61,854 nt of DNA, taken from NCBI GenBank assembly GCA_947500135.1, contig CANMQX010000015.1, positions 1 through 61,854 on the forward strand, read 5' to 3'. This document shows, in pieces, positions 42,249 to 50,743 of this stretch. The first letter of the stretch is position 1. The number at the start of each line of letters is the position of its first letter. The translations under genes were made by a program, and so were the position numbers. The notes beneath the pieces were generated by a model that had not been told where the DNA came from, ran no database searches, and saw only the letters and a program-made list of their open reading frames with translations. The DNA is from an uncultured Paracoccaceae bacterium. Lineage in GTDB: Bacteria; Pseudomonadota; Alphaproteobacteria; Rhodobacterales; Rhodobacteraceae.

Positions 42249-43235
42249 ATGGTGTCTTCGATCAAATACCGCTGGGAGACCCTGTCCGGTGGGCTTCTTC
42301 TGACATGCGTCATTGCCGCAGCAGCCACATTTCTCAGCGAACATTACGGCGCGCCAGCGATGCTTTTTGCCTTGCTGATCGGCATGGCATTCCATTTTCT
42401 GGTGGATGACCCCAAGTTTGCCGCGGGGCTTGAATTCTCGGCCAAGACGCTTTTGCGGATTGGTGTAGGGCTTCTCGGGCTGCGGCTGACCGTGGGCGAT
42501 GTCGAAAGTGTCGGGCTGGGGGCCGTGGCCGCGACGGGCGGTTTTGTTCTGGCCACACTGGGTTGCGGTGCGGCGCTGTCCTTTCTCTTTGGTCGGCGTC
42601 TGGCCTTTGGCTTGCTCGCTGGTGGCAGTGTGGCGATCTGTGGTGCTTCGGCTGCACTGGCCATTTCCTCGGTCCTGCCGCTCCGGCCCGATCGCGAGCA
42701 GGACACGCTCTTTGTCGTGATCGGCGTCACCGCACTCTCGACACTGGCGATGATCGCCTATCCGGTCCTCTTTCAGTCTCTGGGTCTGAGTGATGTGGAA
42801 TCGGGTTTTCTGATCGGGGCCACGATCCATGATGTCGCACAGGTCGTCGGGGCCGGGTATTCGGTCGGGGACGAGGCCGGCGTGATCGCGACTTTCATCA
42901 AGATGGTGCGGGTGGCATTGCTGCCGGTGGTGATGATCGTCGTCATGCTCAGCTTTCGCGGCGCGCAATCCCAAAAGGTCTCGCTGCCGTGGTTTCTGGT
43001 CATGTTTATCGCGTTGGCCATCCTGACGAACACCGGAGCCATCCCTCAGCCCGTGAACGATGCTTTCGCAACGTTTTCTGGCTGGTGCCTCGTAATCGCA
43101 ATCTCTGGCCTGGGCGTAAAAACCAGCCTGGCCGCCATCTTCAAGGTCAAACCGAGCTACGGGATGATCCTCGTGGCGGAAACCCTGTTTCTTCTGGTCC
43201 TGGCGCTGGCATTCGTCTGCGTCATCGGCCTCTGA
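42249..43235 (+). CDS. cuyZ: YeiH-family putative sulfite exporter (CuyZ-like)
   Basis: 328 residues and about ten hydrophobic helices. Text: AAATFLSEHYGAPAMLFALLIGMAFHFL, LLRIGVGLLGLRLTVGDV, GRRLAFGLLAGGSVAICGASAALAI and GATIHDVAQVVGAGYSVGDEA. These mark the YeiH/UPF0324 family. Downstream of cuyA such proteins are thought to export sulfite released by sulfonate breakdown (CuyZ). The gene is in the right place for that role; transport is not shown here. The symbol is by context. Confidence 0.8.
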   Translation: MVSSIKYRWETLSGGLLLTCVIAAAATFLSEHYGAPAMLFALLIGMAFHFLVDDPKFAAGLEFSAKTLLRIGVGLLGLRLTVGDVESVGLGAVAATGGFVLATLGCGAALSFLFGRRLAFGLLAGGSVAICGASAALAISSVLPLRPDREQDTLFVVIGVTALSTLAMIAYPVLFQSLGLSDVESGFLIGATIHDVAQVVGAGYSVGDEAGVIATFIKMVRVALLPVVMIVVMLSFRGAQSQKVSLPWFLVMFIALAILTNTGAIPQPVNDAFATFSGWCLVIAISGLGVKTSLAAIFKVKPSYGMILVAETLFLLVLALAFVCVIGL

Positions 43236-43259
43236 CGTCTCGCAATGAAAGGAAATCAA

Positions 43260-43610
43260 ATGCCAGATATCACTCGCCATCAAAGCTCAAACCGTATGAG
43301 CCAGATCGTCACCTGTGGGGACATGATCTACCTCGCTGGCCAGGTCGCCGAACCGGGTGCCAGCGTTGCGGTACAAACACAGGCAATTCTGGAACAGATC
43401 GAAAGCCTTCTGGCCGAGGTCGGGTCTGACAAGCAGCATATCCTTCAGGCAATCATCTGGCTGGCCTCCATGGATGATTTTGCCGAGATGAATACAATCT
43501 GGGACAGCTGGGTTCCAGCTGGGCGTCCGCCGGCGCGCGCCTGTGGTGGTGCTCCGCTGGCAACGCCCGATTTCAAGGTGGAAATTATCGTGACGGCCTG
43601 CAAGCGCTGA
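43260..43610 (+). CDS. ridA: RidA-family enamine/imine deaminase
   Basis: 116 residues from the ATG at 43260 (AAAGGA site); a frame start at 43245 is less likely. Blocks: YLAGQVAEPGASVAVQTQAILEQIESLLAEVGSDKQHILQAIIWL and ARACGGAPLATPDFKVEIIV, the latter with the Arg that binds the carboxylate in RidA. RidA hydrolyses 2-aminoacrylate to pyruvate and ammonia before it damages PLP enzymes. That is exactly the intermediate released by PLP beta-elimination as in CuyA. Its position after cuyA-cuyZ is therefore meaningful. Confidence 0.9.
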   Translation: MPDITRHQSSNRMSQIVTCGDMIYLAGQVAEPGASVAVQTQAILEQIESLLAEVGSDKQHILQAIIWLASMDDFAEMNTIWDSWVPAGRPPARACGGAPLATPDFKVEIIVTACKR

Positions 43611-43682
43611 CCTCACAACGTCGGGCGCGGCAAGAGCGAACCCCGTGCCCGCACCGAAGTCCATCCACGCGGAGGAAATATT

Positions 43683-46600
43683 GTGCAGAGCTTCAACAAG
43701 ATCCTCGTCGCCAACCGGGGTGAGATTGTCATTCGCATCATGCGGGCCGCCAATGAAATGGGCAAGAAAACAGTCGCTGTCTTTGCCGAAGAAGACAAGC
43801 TGGGTCTGCACCGTTTCAAAGCGGATGAGGCTTACCGCATTGGCGAAGGGCTTGGCCCCGTCGCGGCCTATCTTTCGATTGAGGAAATCATCCGCGTCGC
43901 CAAAATGTCGGGTGCGGACGCGATCCACCCCGGCTATGGCCTGCTGTCTGAAAATCCCGACTTTGTGGACGCCTGCACCAACGCGGGCATCACATTCATC
44001 GGCCCCAAAGCCGCGACCATGCGCCAGTTGGGCGACAAGGCCAGCGCCCGCCGTGTCGCGATTGAGGCTGATGTCCCTGTCATCCCCGCCACCGAAGTGC
44101 TAGGCGACGACATGGCTGCGATCAAGAAAGAGGCGGCAGCGGTCGGCTACCCCCTGATGCTCAAGGCCTCATGGGGCGGTGGCGGACGTGGCATGCGCCC
44201 GATCATGTCCGAGGACGAGCTTGAGGAGAAAGTCCTTGAGGGTCGGCGCGAGGCCGAGGCCGCCTTTGGCAATGGAGAGGTTTATCTGGAAAAGATGATC
44301 ATGAAAGCTCGCCATGTTGAGGTGCAAATCCTTGGCGACAGCCACGGCCAGATTTATCACCTGTGGGAGCGTGATTGTTCCGTCCAGCGCCGCAACCAAA
44401 AGGTCGTTGAACGCGCCCCCGCCCCTTACCTTTCCGAACAGCAACGCGAGGAAATCTGCGCCCTGGGCCGCAAGATCTGCGCCCACGTGAACTATGAATG
44501 TGCCGGCACCGTCGAATTCCTGATGGATATGGACGACGGCAAATTCTACTTCATCGAAGTGAACCCGCGCGTGCAGGTCGAACATACCGTCACCGAAGAA
44601 GTCACCGGCATCGACATCGTGCGCGCCCAGATCCTGATCGCCGAGGGCAAGACTCTGGCCGAGGCCACGGGCATGGACCGGCAGGAGGACATCACGCTCA
44701 ACGGCCACGCCCTGCAGACCCGCGTGACCACCGAGGATCCCCAGAACAACTTCATCCCCGATTATGGCCGCATCACCGCCTACCGCTCGGCCACCGGCAT
44801 GGGAATTCGTCTGGATGGCGGCACGGCCTATGCGGGCGGCGTGATCACGCGCTATTACGACAGCCTGCTGACCAAGGTGACGGCCAAAGCCCCCACGCCC
44901 GAAATGGCCATTGCCCGGATGGACCGGGCGTTGCGCGAATTTCGCGTGCGCGGCGTCTCCACCAACATCGCTTTTGTCGAGAACCTGCTGAAACACCCCA
45001 CATTTCTCGACAACACCTATCACACCAAGTTTATCGACGAGACGCCCGAGCTGTTCCAGTTCAAGCGCCGCAAGGACCGGGGCACCAAGGTGCTGACCTA
45101 TATCGCGGACATCACCGTGAACGGGCACCCCGAAACAAAGGATCATCCCCGTCCGCCTGCGCATCTGCGCGATCCAAAGCCCCCCGTTGCGGCGGCCGGC
45201 TCAATGATGGGCACCCGCAACCTCTTGGAACAAAAGGGCCCGCAGGCCGTGGCCGACTGGATGGGCAAGCAGCGCCAGTTGCTGATCACCGAAACCACCA
45301 TGCGCGACGGGCATCAGAGCCTTCTGGCCACGCGGATGCGCAGCCATGACATGATCAAGGTGGCGCCCGCCTACGCCGCCAACCTGCCGCAGCTTTTCAG
45401 CGTCGAATGCTGGGGCGGGGCCACGTTCGATGTGGCCTATCGCTTCCTGCAGGAATGCCCCTGGCAGCGTCTGCGCGACCTGCGCGCCGCCATGCCGAAC
45501 CTGATGACGCAAATGCTGCTGCGCGCCTCCAACGGCGTGGGCTACACGAACTACCCTGACAACGTGGTGCAGTTCTTTGTGAAACAGGCGGCGGAAACCG
45601 GCGTGGACGTCTTCCGCGTCTTTGACAGCCTGAACTGGGTCGAAAACATGCGCGTCGCCATGGACGCGGTGATCGAGGCGAACAAGATCTGCGAAGGTAC
45701 GATCTGCTATACCGGCGACATCTTTGACCCGGACCGCGCGAAATACGATCTGAAATATTACGTCGCCATGGGCAAGGACCTCAAGGCCGCCGGTGCCCAT
45801 GTGCTGGGCCTCAAGGACATGGCCGGATTGCTCAAACCCGCGCAGGCCCGTGTGCTTGTCAAGGCGCTGAAATCAGAGGTCGGCCTGCCCATCCACTTCC
45901 ACACCCACGACACCGCCGGCATAGCATGTGCCACGATCCTTGCCGCCTCTGAGGCGGGCGTGGACGCCGTCGATTGCGCCATGGACGCGCTTTCGGGCAA
46001 TACCTCCCAAGCCACGCTGGGTTCGGTCGTCTCCGCCCTCCAGCACACCGACCGCGATACGGGGCTTTCGATGAAAGCGATCCGCGAGATTTCCGACTAC
46101 TGGGAAGAGGTCCGCGGCAAATACGCCGCTTTTGAGACCGGCATGCAGGCCCCCTCATCAGAGGTCTACCTGCACGAAATGCCCGGCGGCCAGTTCACCA
46201 ACCTCAAGGCGCAGGCGGCCAGCCTCGGTCTGGACGACCGCTGGCCCGAAGTCGCCCGCACCTACGCCGACGTGAACCAGATGTTCGGCGATATTGTGAA
46301 GGTGACGCCGTCGTCCAAGGTGGTAGGCGACATGGCGCTGATGATGGTCTCTCAGGGCCTCACGCGCGCCGACGTGGAAAACCCCGACACCGACGTGGCC
46401 TTCCCCGACTCCGTCATCGACATGATGCGCGGCAACCTCGGCCAGCCCCCGGGCGGCTTCCCCGCCACCATCCTGAACAAGGCCCTCAAGGACGAAAAGC
46501 CGAACCTGGAACGCCCCGGCAAACACCTCCCCCCGGTCGACATCGTAGCCACCCGCGCCACGCTCTCTGCCGAACTCGAAGGCATGGAAATCGACGACGA

Positions 46601-47123
46601 AGACCTCTGCGGCTACCTGATGTACCCCAAGGTCTTCCTCGATTACATGGGCCGCCACCGCATCTACGGCCCCGTGCGCACCCTGCCGACGCAAACCTTT
46701 TTCTTCGGCATGGAACCCTCCGAAGAAATTACCGCCGAAATCGACCCCGGTAAGACGCTGGAGATCCGCATGCAGGCCGCCTCGGACACAAATGAGGACG
46801 GCGAGGTCAAGGTTTTCTTCGAACTCAACGGCCAGCCCCGCGTGATCGGCGTGCCCAATCGCCTTGTCGCCGCCTCCTCCGTGCAGCGCACCAAGGCCGA
46901 GGCCGGCAATGACGCGCACATCGGCGCCCCCATGCCCGGCATTATCGCCTCCATCAACGCCACTGCAGGCCAGAAGGTCCACGCAGGCGATCTGCTGCTG
47001 ACCATCGAGGCCATGAAGATGGAGACGGGTATCCACGCCGAGCGGGATGCGACGGTGAAGGCCGTGCATGTAGCAGCGGGCGGCCCGATAGAGGCGAAGG
47101 ATCTGCTGGTGGAGTTTCAATAG
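43683..47123 (+). CDS. pyc: Pyruvate carboxylase
   Basis: 1146 residues, the normal length for single-chain pyruvate carboxylase. Domains: biotin carboxylase about 1-450 (NKILVANRGEIVIRIMRAANEMG, LMLKASWGGGGRGMR, FIEVNPRVQVEHTVTEE), carboxyl transferase about 540-1000 (TTMRDGHQSLLATRMR, FHTHDTAGIACATILAASEAG), then a biotin-binding domain with the carrier Lys1112 in IEAMKMETG. It converts pyruvate, bicarbonate and ATP to oxaloacetate. GTG start with a GGAGG site. It lies 72 bp after ridA on the same strand, and its third codon positions are richer in G/C than the upstream genes. A hairpin (43622-43651) lies in the gap. Confidence 0.97.
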   Translation: MQSFNKILVANRGEIVIRIMRAANEMGKKTVAVFAEEDKLGLHRFKADEAYRIGEGLGPVAAYLSIEEIIRVAKMSGADAIHPGYGLLSENPDFVDACTNAGITFIGPKAATMRQLGDKASARRVAIEADVPVIPATEVLGDDMAAIKKEAAAVGYPLMLKASWGGGGRGMRPIMSEDELEEKVLEGRREAEAAFGNGEVYLEKMIMKARHVEVQILGDSHGQIYHLWERDCSVQRRNQKVVERAPAPYLSEQQREEICALGRKICAHVNYECAGTVEFLMDMDDGKFYFIEVNPRVQVEHTVTEEVTGIDIVRAQILIAEGKTLAEATGMDRQEDITLNGHALQTRVTTEDPQNNFIPDYGRITAYRSATGMGIRLDGGTAYAGGVITRYYDSLLTKVTAKAPTPEMAIARMDRALREFRVRGVSTNIAFVENLLKHPTFLDNTYHTKFIDETPELFQFKRRKDRGTKVLTYIADITVNGHPETKDHPRPPAHLRDPKPPVAAAGSMMGTRNLLEQKGPQAVADWMGKQRQLLITETTMRDGHQSLLATRMRSHDMIKVAPAYAANLPQLFSVECWGGATFDVAYRFLQECPWQRLRDLRAAMPNLMTQMLLRASNGVGYTNYPDNVVQFFVKQAAETGVDVFRVFDSLNWVENMRVAMDAVIEANKICEGTICYTGDIFDPDRAKYDLKYYVAMGKDLKAAGAHVLGLKDMAGLLKPAQARVLVKALKSEVGLPIHFHTHDTAGIACATILAASEAGVDAVDCAMDALSGNTSQATLGSVVSALQHTDRDTGLSMKAIREISDYWEEVRGKYAAFETGMQAPSSEVYLHEMPGGQFTNLKAQAASLGLDDRWPEVARTYADVNQMFGDIVKVTPSSKVVGDMALMMVSQGLTRADVENPDTDVAFPDSVIDMMRGNLGQPPGGFPATILNKALKDEKPNLERPGKHLPPVDIVATRATLSAELEGMEIDDEDLCGYLMYPKVFLDYMGRHRIYGPVRTLPTQTFFFGMEPSEEITAEIDPGKTLEIRMQAASDTNEDGEVKVFFELNGQPRVIGVPNRLVAASSVQRTKAEAGNDAHIGAPMPGIIASINATAGQKVHAGDLLLTIEAMKMETGIHAERDATVKAVHVAAGGPIEAKDLLVEFQ

Positions 47124-47162
47124 AGCAACTGAACCAGCTCCCAGCTTTGTACGGGATAAGAA

Positions 47163-47408
47163 GTGACAAGTGAATTAAATGAGGCAGTTCCAGTCGCAAA
47201 GCTCTTGGGCGGTCGTGGTGAGACCATCGGATGGATTTACTTTTGGAATTCTACAGACTTGTCAGTTCTATGGTTGTCCGATGTTCGCAACCCAAAGTCG
47301 ATCGAGCTGGTGTCGCTACAGAGAAGTCGTTTGGGTTCAGATTGCACGATGGAAGAACGCATCAACAGTCTATTTTTGGCCATACTCGCCAATAGTGATG
47401 GAGGTTGA
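47163..47408 (+). CDS. Possible small hypothetical protein
   Basis: 81 residues from GTG (LLGGRGETIGWIYFWNSTDLSVLWL). Plausible composition but no family and no clear ribosome site. The rest of 47124-47611 is AT-rich intergenic DNA. Confidence 0.35.
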   Translation: MTSELNEAVPVAKLLGGRGETIGWIYFWNSTDLSVLWLSDVRNPKSIELVSLQRSRLGSDCTMEERINSLFLAILANSDGG

Positions 47409-47611
47409 ACGAAGAAAATTCAATCCAGGTCACCATTCGATACAATGCGTGACGTTAGTGTATTCTGGTTCCATCCTATGTATGATCTTGTTCTTGGAGA
47501 AAACATTACGATCATCGTAATTGACCGGTTTTTAACTTTGTCCTCGTTCTTTTAACATCTGGAACGAGTGGGTTAACTTTTACCATCCCACCAAACAGCT
47601 CCAGCGCGCGG

Positions 47612-48255
47612 ACATATCCGATCAATTATGCAATCCTGATTTGCCTTTCTGGCGGTTGGTTAGCACCAGTTCCTTGCTCTCGAGCTCGCGTTAAGTGCGT
47701 CCGAAGAATCACACCCTGAACCGTTGAACCTCAACTTCAAATCTGGCGTTGCCTCATGGACGCGTCGAATAGCACCATCGACACCCATCGGCTTGGAGAA
47801 TGGATCTGTTTCAACGGTCATGATGAACTACGCCCCCTGCCCCAGAGCCTACCCATTTCGCCGAAACCTCTCGAGGCCAGTTCCGCAGTTGTTCCATACG
47901 CAGAATCGCGGCCGGATGCATTACTCGATGACATCACCCTTCGTTTTGCGCAGGATCGTACCAGCATCGACATCAGCGAACCGTAGTTCAATTTCGTGCG
48001 CTCCATCAGGGTCTTCGATGTCCGTTATGCGGGTCCGCACGAAGCCGGCGAAGATGGGGACTGCAATAGAAGCGCAAACGTGGTCGTGGGAACCTATGGC
48101 ACCCAAGGCGATTTTTCTGGGCACTGTCCTCATTAATTGCCCTGCCCGATGCACATGTTGGGCTCGAACGCTCGAGTCAGAACTGTCCGAGCATCTATTA
48201 CAGATCAGCTTTCGTCAATTGGCGTGACTAAGAAGGAATCTACGGCTTCGAGTAA
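47612..48255 (+). pseudogene. Decayed homologue of the exported protein at 32302-33057
   Basis: The frame reads TYPINYAILICLSGGW and RRITP-stop-TVEPQLQIWRC. The intact copy has TYQIDCAILLCLSGGW and RRITPWPVEPPLQIWRC. Later come RTSIDISEP-stop-FNFVRSIRVFDVRYA and DGDCNRSANVVVGTYGTQGDFS. Further on, after a frameshift, it reads YYRSAFVNWRD-stop-EGIYGFE, against YHRSVFVDWRDYDGNYGFE. At least three stops and one frameshift are present, and the signal peptide region is lost. It is a diverged pseudogene and not a recent duplicate. Confidence 0.85.
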
Positions 48256-48288
48256 GTGAACCACTGACCTGGAAGCTGGTGGTTTCGG

Positions 48289-48546
48289 TCAGATCCGGTG
48301 ATCTGGGTCTGTAGCTGCCTCGGTTGCAGCGAGAAGATCCCGAGAGTCTGCACCAATTGCGCGGGCCAACACAACCAACTCTACAACATCGATCCTGCGC
48401 TCCCCGCTTTCGACGCGCGCAACAAATGACTGATGCTGTTTGAGCCGTGTGGCCAGTTGCTCTTGTGTCAATCCAGCCGCTTTCCGCGCCGCAATCAGTG
48501 CTTCGCGGAGTGCTTCATGTCCTGAACTCCTGATCGTCTTAGCCAC
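48289..48546 (-). CDS. XRE-type helix-turn-helix regulator
   Basis: 85 residues from GTG. The HTH reads [53 protein letters not shown], the Cro/C1 pattern. It is small and probably dimeric, with no sensor domain. A perfect dyad overlaps its leader, suggesting self-repression. It sits between the decayed gene and the secretion operon and could regulate either side. Confidence 0.88.
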   Translation of the reverse strand: MAKTIRSSGHEALREALIAARKAAGLTQEQLATRLKQHQSFVARVESGERRIDVVELVVLARAIGADSRDLLAATEAATDPDHRI

Positions 48547-48548
48547 GT

Positions 48549-48567
48549 GTCACAAACCTCTTGTGAC
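48549..48567. promoter_or_regulatory. Dyad GTCACAA-N5-TTGTGAC at the xre start
   Basis: A perfect 7 bp inverted repeat with a 5-base spacer, 3-21 bp before the GTG of the XRE gene and overlapping its AGAGG ribosome site. Typical position for autoregulation. Confidence 0.6.
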
Positions 48568-48701
48568 TCGGCTAATCTACTTTATAGATTATCTAAAAAG
48601 TGGATATTTCAAGTTTCCCATGCGGTTAGTAATCAAAGCGACGAAATGCCATAGACCTGTGGCGCAGGTTTGAGAGCAAACAAGGCATTAGGTGCGACCC
48701 C

Positions 48702-48962
48702 CTATTCGTTTGCGGCCCCGAGGAACCGCTCGTAGTCATCGGTCACCTCCTGCGCCTCCTCAAAAACCCGGGCTCGCTCGCTGTCCAGGCACAAGAAATG
48801 GAGCTGTATATCCTGAATGTAATTCTCAAAGTCCTGCCTAATGAGCTCGCGAAATTCTTTGATGGCCTCCGGATCGTTAGGAACGAACGGTCGCGCTGGC
48901 GCTATACATGTCTCCGCGCCAACGCGACTCACCATACACGAACAAAAAACCACAGCCAGCAT
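48702..48962 (-). CDS. Small exported protein, hypothetical
   Basis: 86 residues from ATG 48962: signal-type MLAVVFCSCMVSRVGAETC, then ARPFVPNDPEAIKEFRELIRQDFENYIQDIQLHFLCLDSERARVF. The frame continues to a GTG at 49022, which adds 20 polar residues before the helix, so the shorter start is preferred. The text resembles small periplasmic proteins beside VirB clusters in Rhodobacterales. Cys residues may pair. No ribosome site is obvious. Confidence 0.55.
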   Translation of the reverse strand: MLAVVFCSCMVSRVGAETCIAPARPFVPNDPEAIKEFRELIRQDFENYIQDIQLHFLCLDSERARVFEEAQEVTDDYERFLGAANE

Positions 48963-49164
48963 GGCCGTCGACGGACACAACCGGAGGTTTCCGAAACCCC
49001 ATATTTCCTTGAATGAATCCACCGCGCATGCCTAATGGGTGCGCAACCAAACTACAGCTGCAGCACAAAATTATATCTTGCAGTTAATAATATACTATCG
49101 TAACTCTGGGCTTCAAGTAGGAATGCCCGGGCGTTGCGTCTTTAAAGAAAGCGTGAGCCGGGCC

Positions 49165-49518
49165 ATGAACTGGGACATCGAAGCACCAAATGTGGTTACG
49201 GAAGCACGTTTCCGCGAACTCGTGGAAACCGGCTATAGCGCTGAAATCCTTTGCCAGGAATCGGCATATAAGAAGGGCCCGAGCTATTACGGGGTCTGGA
49301 TCATGCGCGTCATCTCTGACGAGGGCGTGGAGAAACTGCTGGTCACTGCCCGTACCCGGACGACCTACAACGACATCAAGATCCGCGAGTTCAAAACCAT
49401 CACGGGCGTGGTGTCCTTCCTCATCGGAATCGGTTTCTCCCATGCCGATGTGCCGCTCGAAGAAGGCCAGCGGACGACGCATAAGCTGGCTGCAACCCAC
49501 AAGGGCAGCAGCAAGTAG
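49165..49518 (+). CDS. Hypothetical protein at head of virB operon
   Basis: 117 residues from ATG 49165 ([21 protein letters not shown]); the frame is open from 49039 and an ATG at 49123 is possible. The text [25 protein letters not shown] has one hydrophobic patch. Not recognised. It overlaps the start of the transglycosylase gene in another frame, as expected for the first gene of the operon. Confidence 0.6.
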   Translation: MNWDIEAPNVVTEARFRELVETGYSAEILCQESAYKKGPSYYGVWIMRVISDEGVEKLLVTARTRTTYNDIKIREFKTITGVVSFLIGIGFSHADVPLEEGQRTTHKLAATHKGSSK

Positions 49519-50182
49519 CCTTCTTCTTTTCTGGTATCTCGCAGGTCCGGCCACTGCGCAGATGGTGCTGGTCATGGAGAGTGATGGCTCTCTGACGCCG
49601 TCTCGCTCCCAGGATAGCTTTGCCCGTAATTACAATGACGGCATCGGACAGGGGTCCGCCGCTGATGAACTGGCAATCCTCGGTGAAGAAGAACCAGCTA
49701 TTGAACCTGACGCGTTGCGTTTTGCAGCACTCGCCCGTCCGGCACCCCTACCCCGCGCTGACGTTCTCACCGCCATCGAGGCCACCGCCCTGCGTTACGC
49801 GGGTCATCCCGGACTGCGCGGCGCAGACCTCTCAGTCCGAGACTGGCTGACTCTCTACCGCGCCAATATCGAGGTGGAGAGTGCCTATCGACAAAATGCG
49901 GTCTCGAGCGCGGGCGCTATTGGCCTTGGTCAATTGATGCCCGCGACGGCGCGAGACCTCGGCGTTGACCCTCGCGATTCACTTCAGAACCTCGACGGGT
50001 CCGCCCGCTATCTTGCGATGATGCTGGAGACATTTGGCGATCCGCGTCTTGCCCTCGCAGCCTACAACGCCGGACCGGATGCGGTCCGCCAGTACGGCGG
50101 CATTCCCCCCTACAGAGAAACCCAAAACCACGTAGCCCGTGTCATGGCCGTCGTGGCCCGATTGGAAGGATCAAATTCATGA
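49442..50182 (+). CDS. virB1: VirB1-like lytic transglycosylase
   Basis: About 246 residues from ATG 49442 (ATG 49448 is equally open). Signal-type region [19 protein letters not shown], then a transglycosylase domain with Glu in [36 protein letters not shown] and [15 protein letters not shown]. It cuts peptidoglycan to let the secretion channel through. The open frame extends to 49190 but overlaps the previous gene, with antisense-like Arg/Ser-rich text. The start is not decided; a CTG (about 49484) would give the shortest signal peptide. Confidence 0.85.
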   Translation: MPMCRSKKASGRRISWLQPTRAAASSLLLFWYLAGPATAQMVLVMESDGSLTPSRSQDSFARNYNDGIGQGSAADELAILGEEEPAIEPDALRFAALARPAPLPRADVLTAIEATALRYAGHPGLRGADLSVRDWLTLYRANIEVESAYRQNAVSSAGAIGLGQLMPATARDLGVDPRDSLQNLDGSARYLAMMLETFGDPRLALAAYNAGPDAVRQYGGIPPYRETQNHVARVMAVVARLEGSNS

Positions 50183-50472
50183 GACAGATTTCAAAACTAT
50201 TCGTTGCCTCGCTCGCGCTCTTCTTGCTCATCGCCGAGCCAGCGCTTGCTCAAAGCATCGATCTCTCCCCGATTCAGAGCCTCTTGCAGGGCATCGTTGA
50301 TGCGTTGACCGGCCCGCTTGGCGTCGTCATCGCAACGCTCGCGGTCCTCGGCGTTTTCTTGAGCTGGTTCTTCAACATCATTGATCTCCGCCAGGCTCTC
50401 TGGGTCCTCGTCGGCATCGCCGGTGTTGCGGCCGCTCCCACAATTGTTGCCGCAGTCTTCGCAGGTGGCTGA
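50179..50472 (+). CDS. virB2: VirB2 (TrbC-type) pilin subunit
   Basis: 97 residues. Signal [25 protein letters not shown], then two hydrophobic helices ([41 protein letters not shown]), the VirB2/TrbC pilin plan. The ATG overlaps the previous stop (ATGA) and its end overlaps virB3. Confidence 0.9.
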   Translation: MRQISKLFVASLALFLLIAEPALAQSIDLSPIQSLLQGIVDALTGPLGVVIATLAVLGVFLSWFFNIIDLRQALWVLVGIAGVAAAPTIVAAVFAGG

Positions 50473-50743
50473 GCGCTCGCCCCTCTTTCTCGGCCTCGTG
50501 CGACCGCCCAAGCTTCTGGGCCTGCCCATCATGTATGCGATGGTCTGGCTCTTTGGCTCGGTGCTCCTCTTCGTCTGGATCCAGCACATCGTGGTGCTGG
50601 GCGTGGCCGCCCTGCTCTATCCGGTGCTTTGGAAGGCCGCGGACTGGGATCCGCGCTTCATCGACGTGATGATGACGGCGTTGCAGGAAACACCGCCGAC
50701 GCGCAACCGCTCCATCCATGGCGGGGACAGCTATGCGCCCTGA
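50465..50743 (+). CDS. virB3: VirB3 inner-membrane protein
   Basis: 92 residues from GTG 50465. RSPLFLGLVRPPKLLGLPIMYAMVWLFGSVLLFVWI with R-P-P is the VirB3 signature. The longer frame from 50381 lies inside virB2 and is not used. It overlaps virB2 by 8 bp and virB4 by 11 bp. Confidence 0.9.
   Translation: MAERSPLFLGLVRPPKLLGLPIMYAMVWLFGSVLLFVWIQHIVVLGVAALLYPVLWKAADWDPRFIDVMMTALQETPPTRNRSIHGGDSYAP

Noticed and set aside
44169..47120. Long minus-strand frames (331, 199 and 320 codons) inside pyc
   Set aside because: Low-complexity Gly/His/Val-rich translations opposite a high-GC gene with perfect domain structure; antisense shadows.
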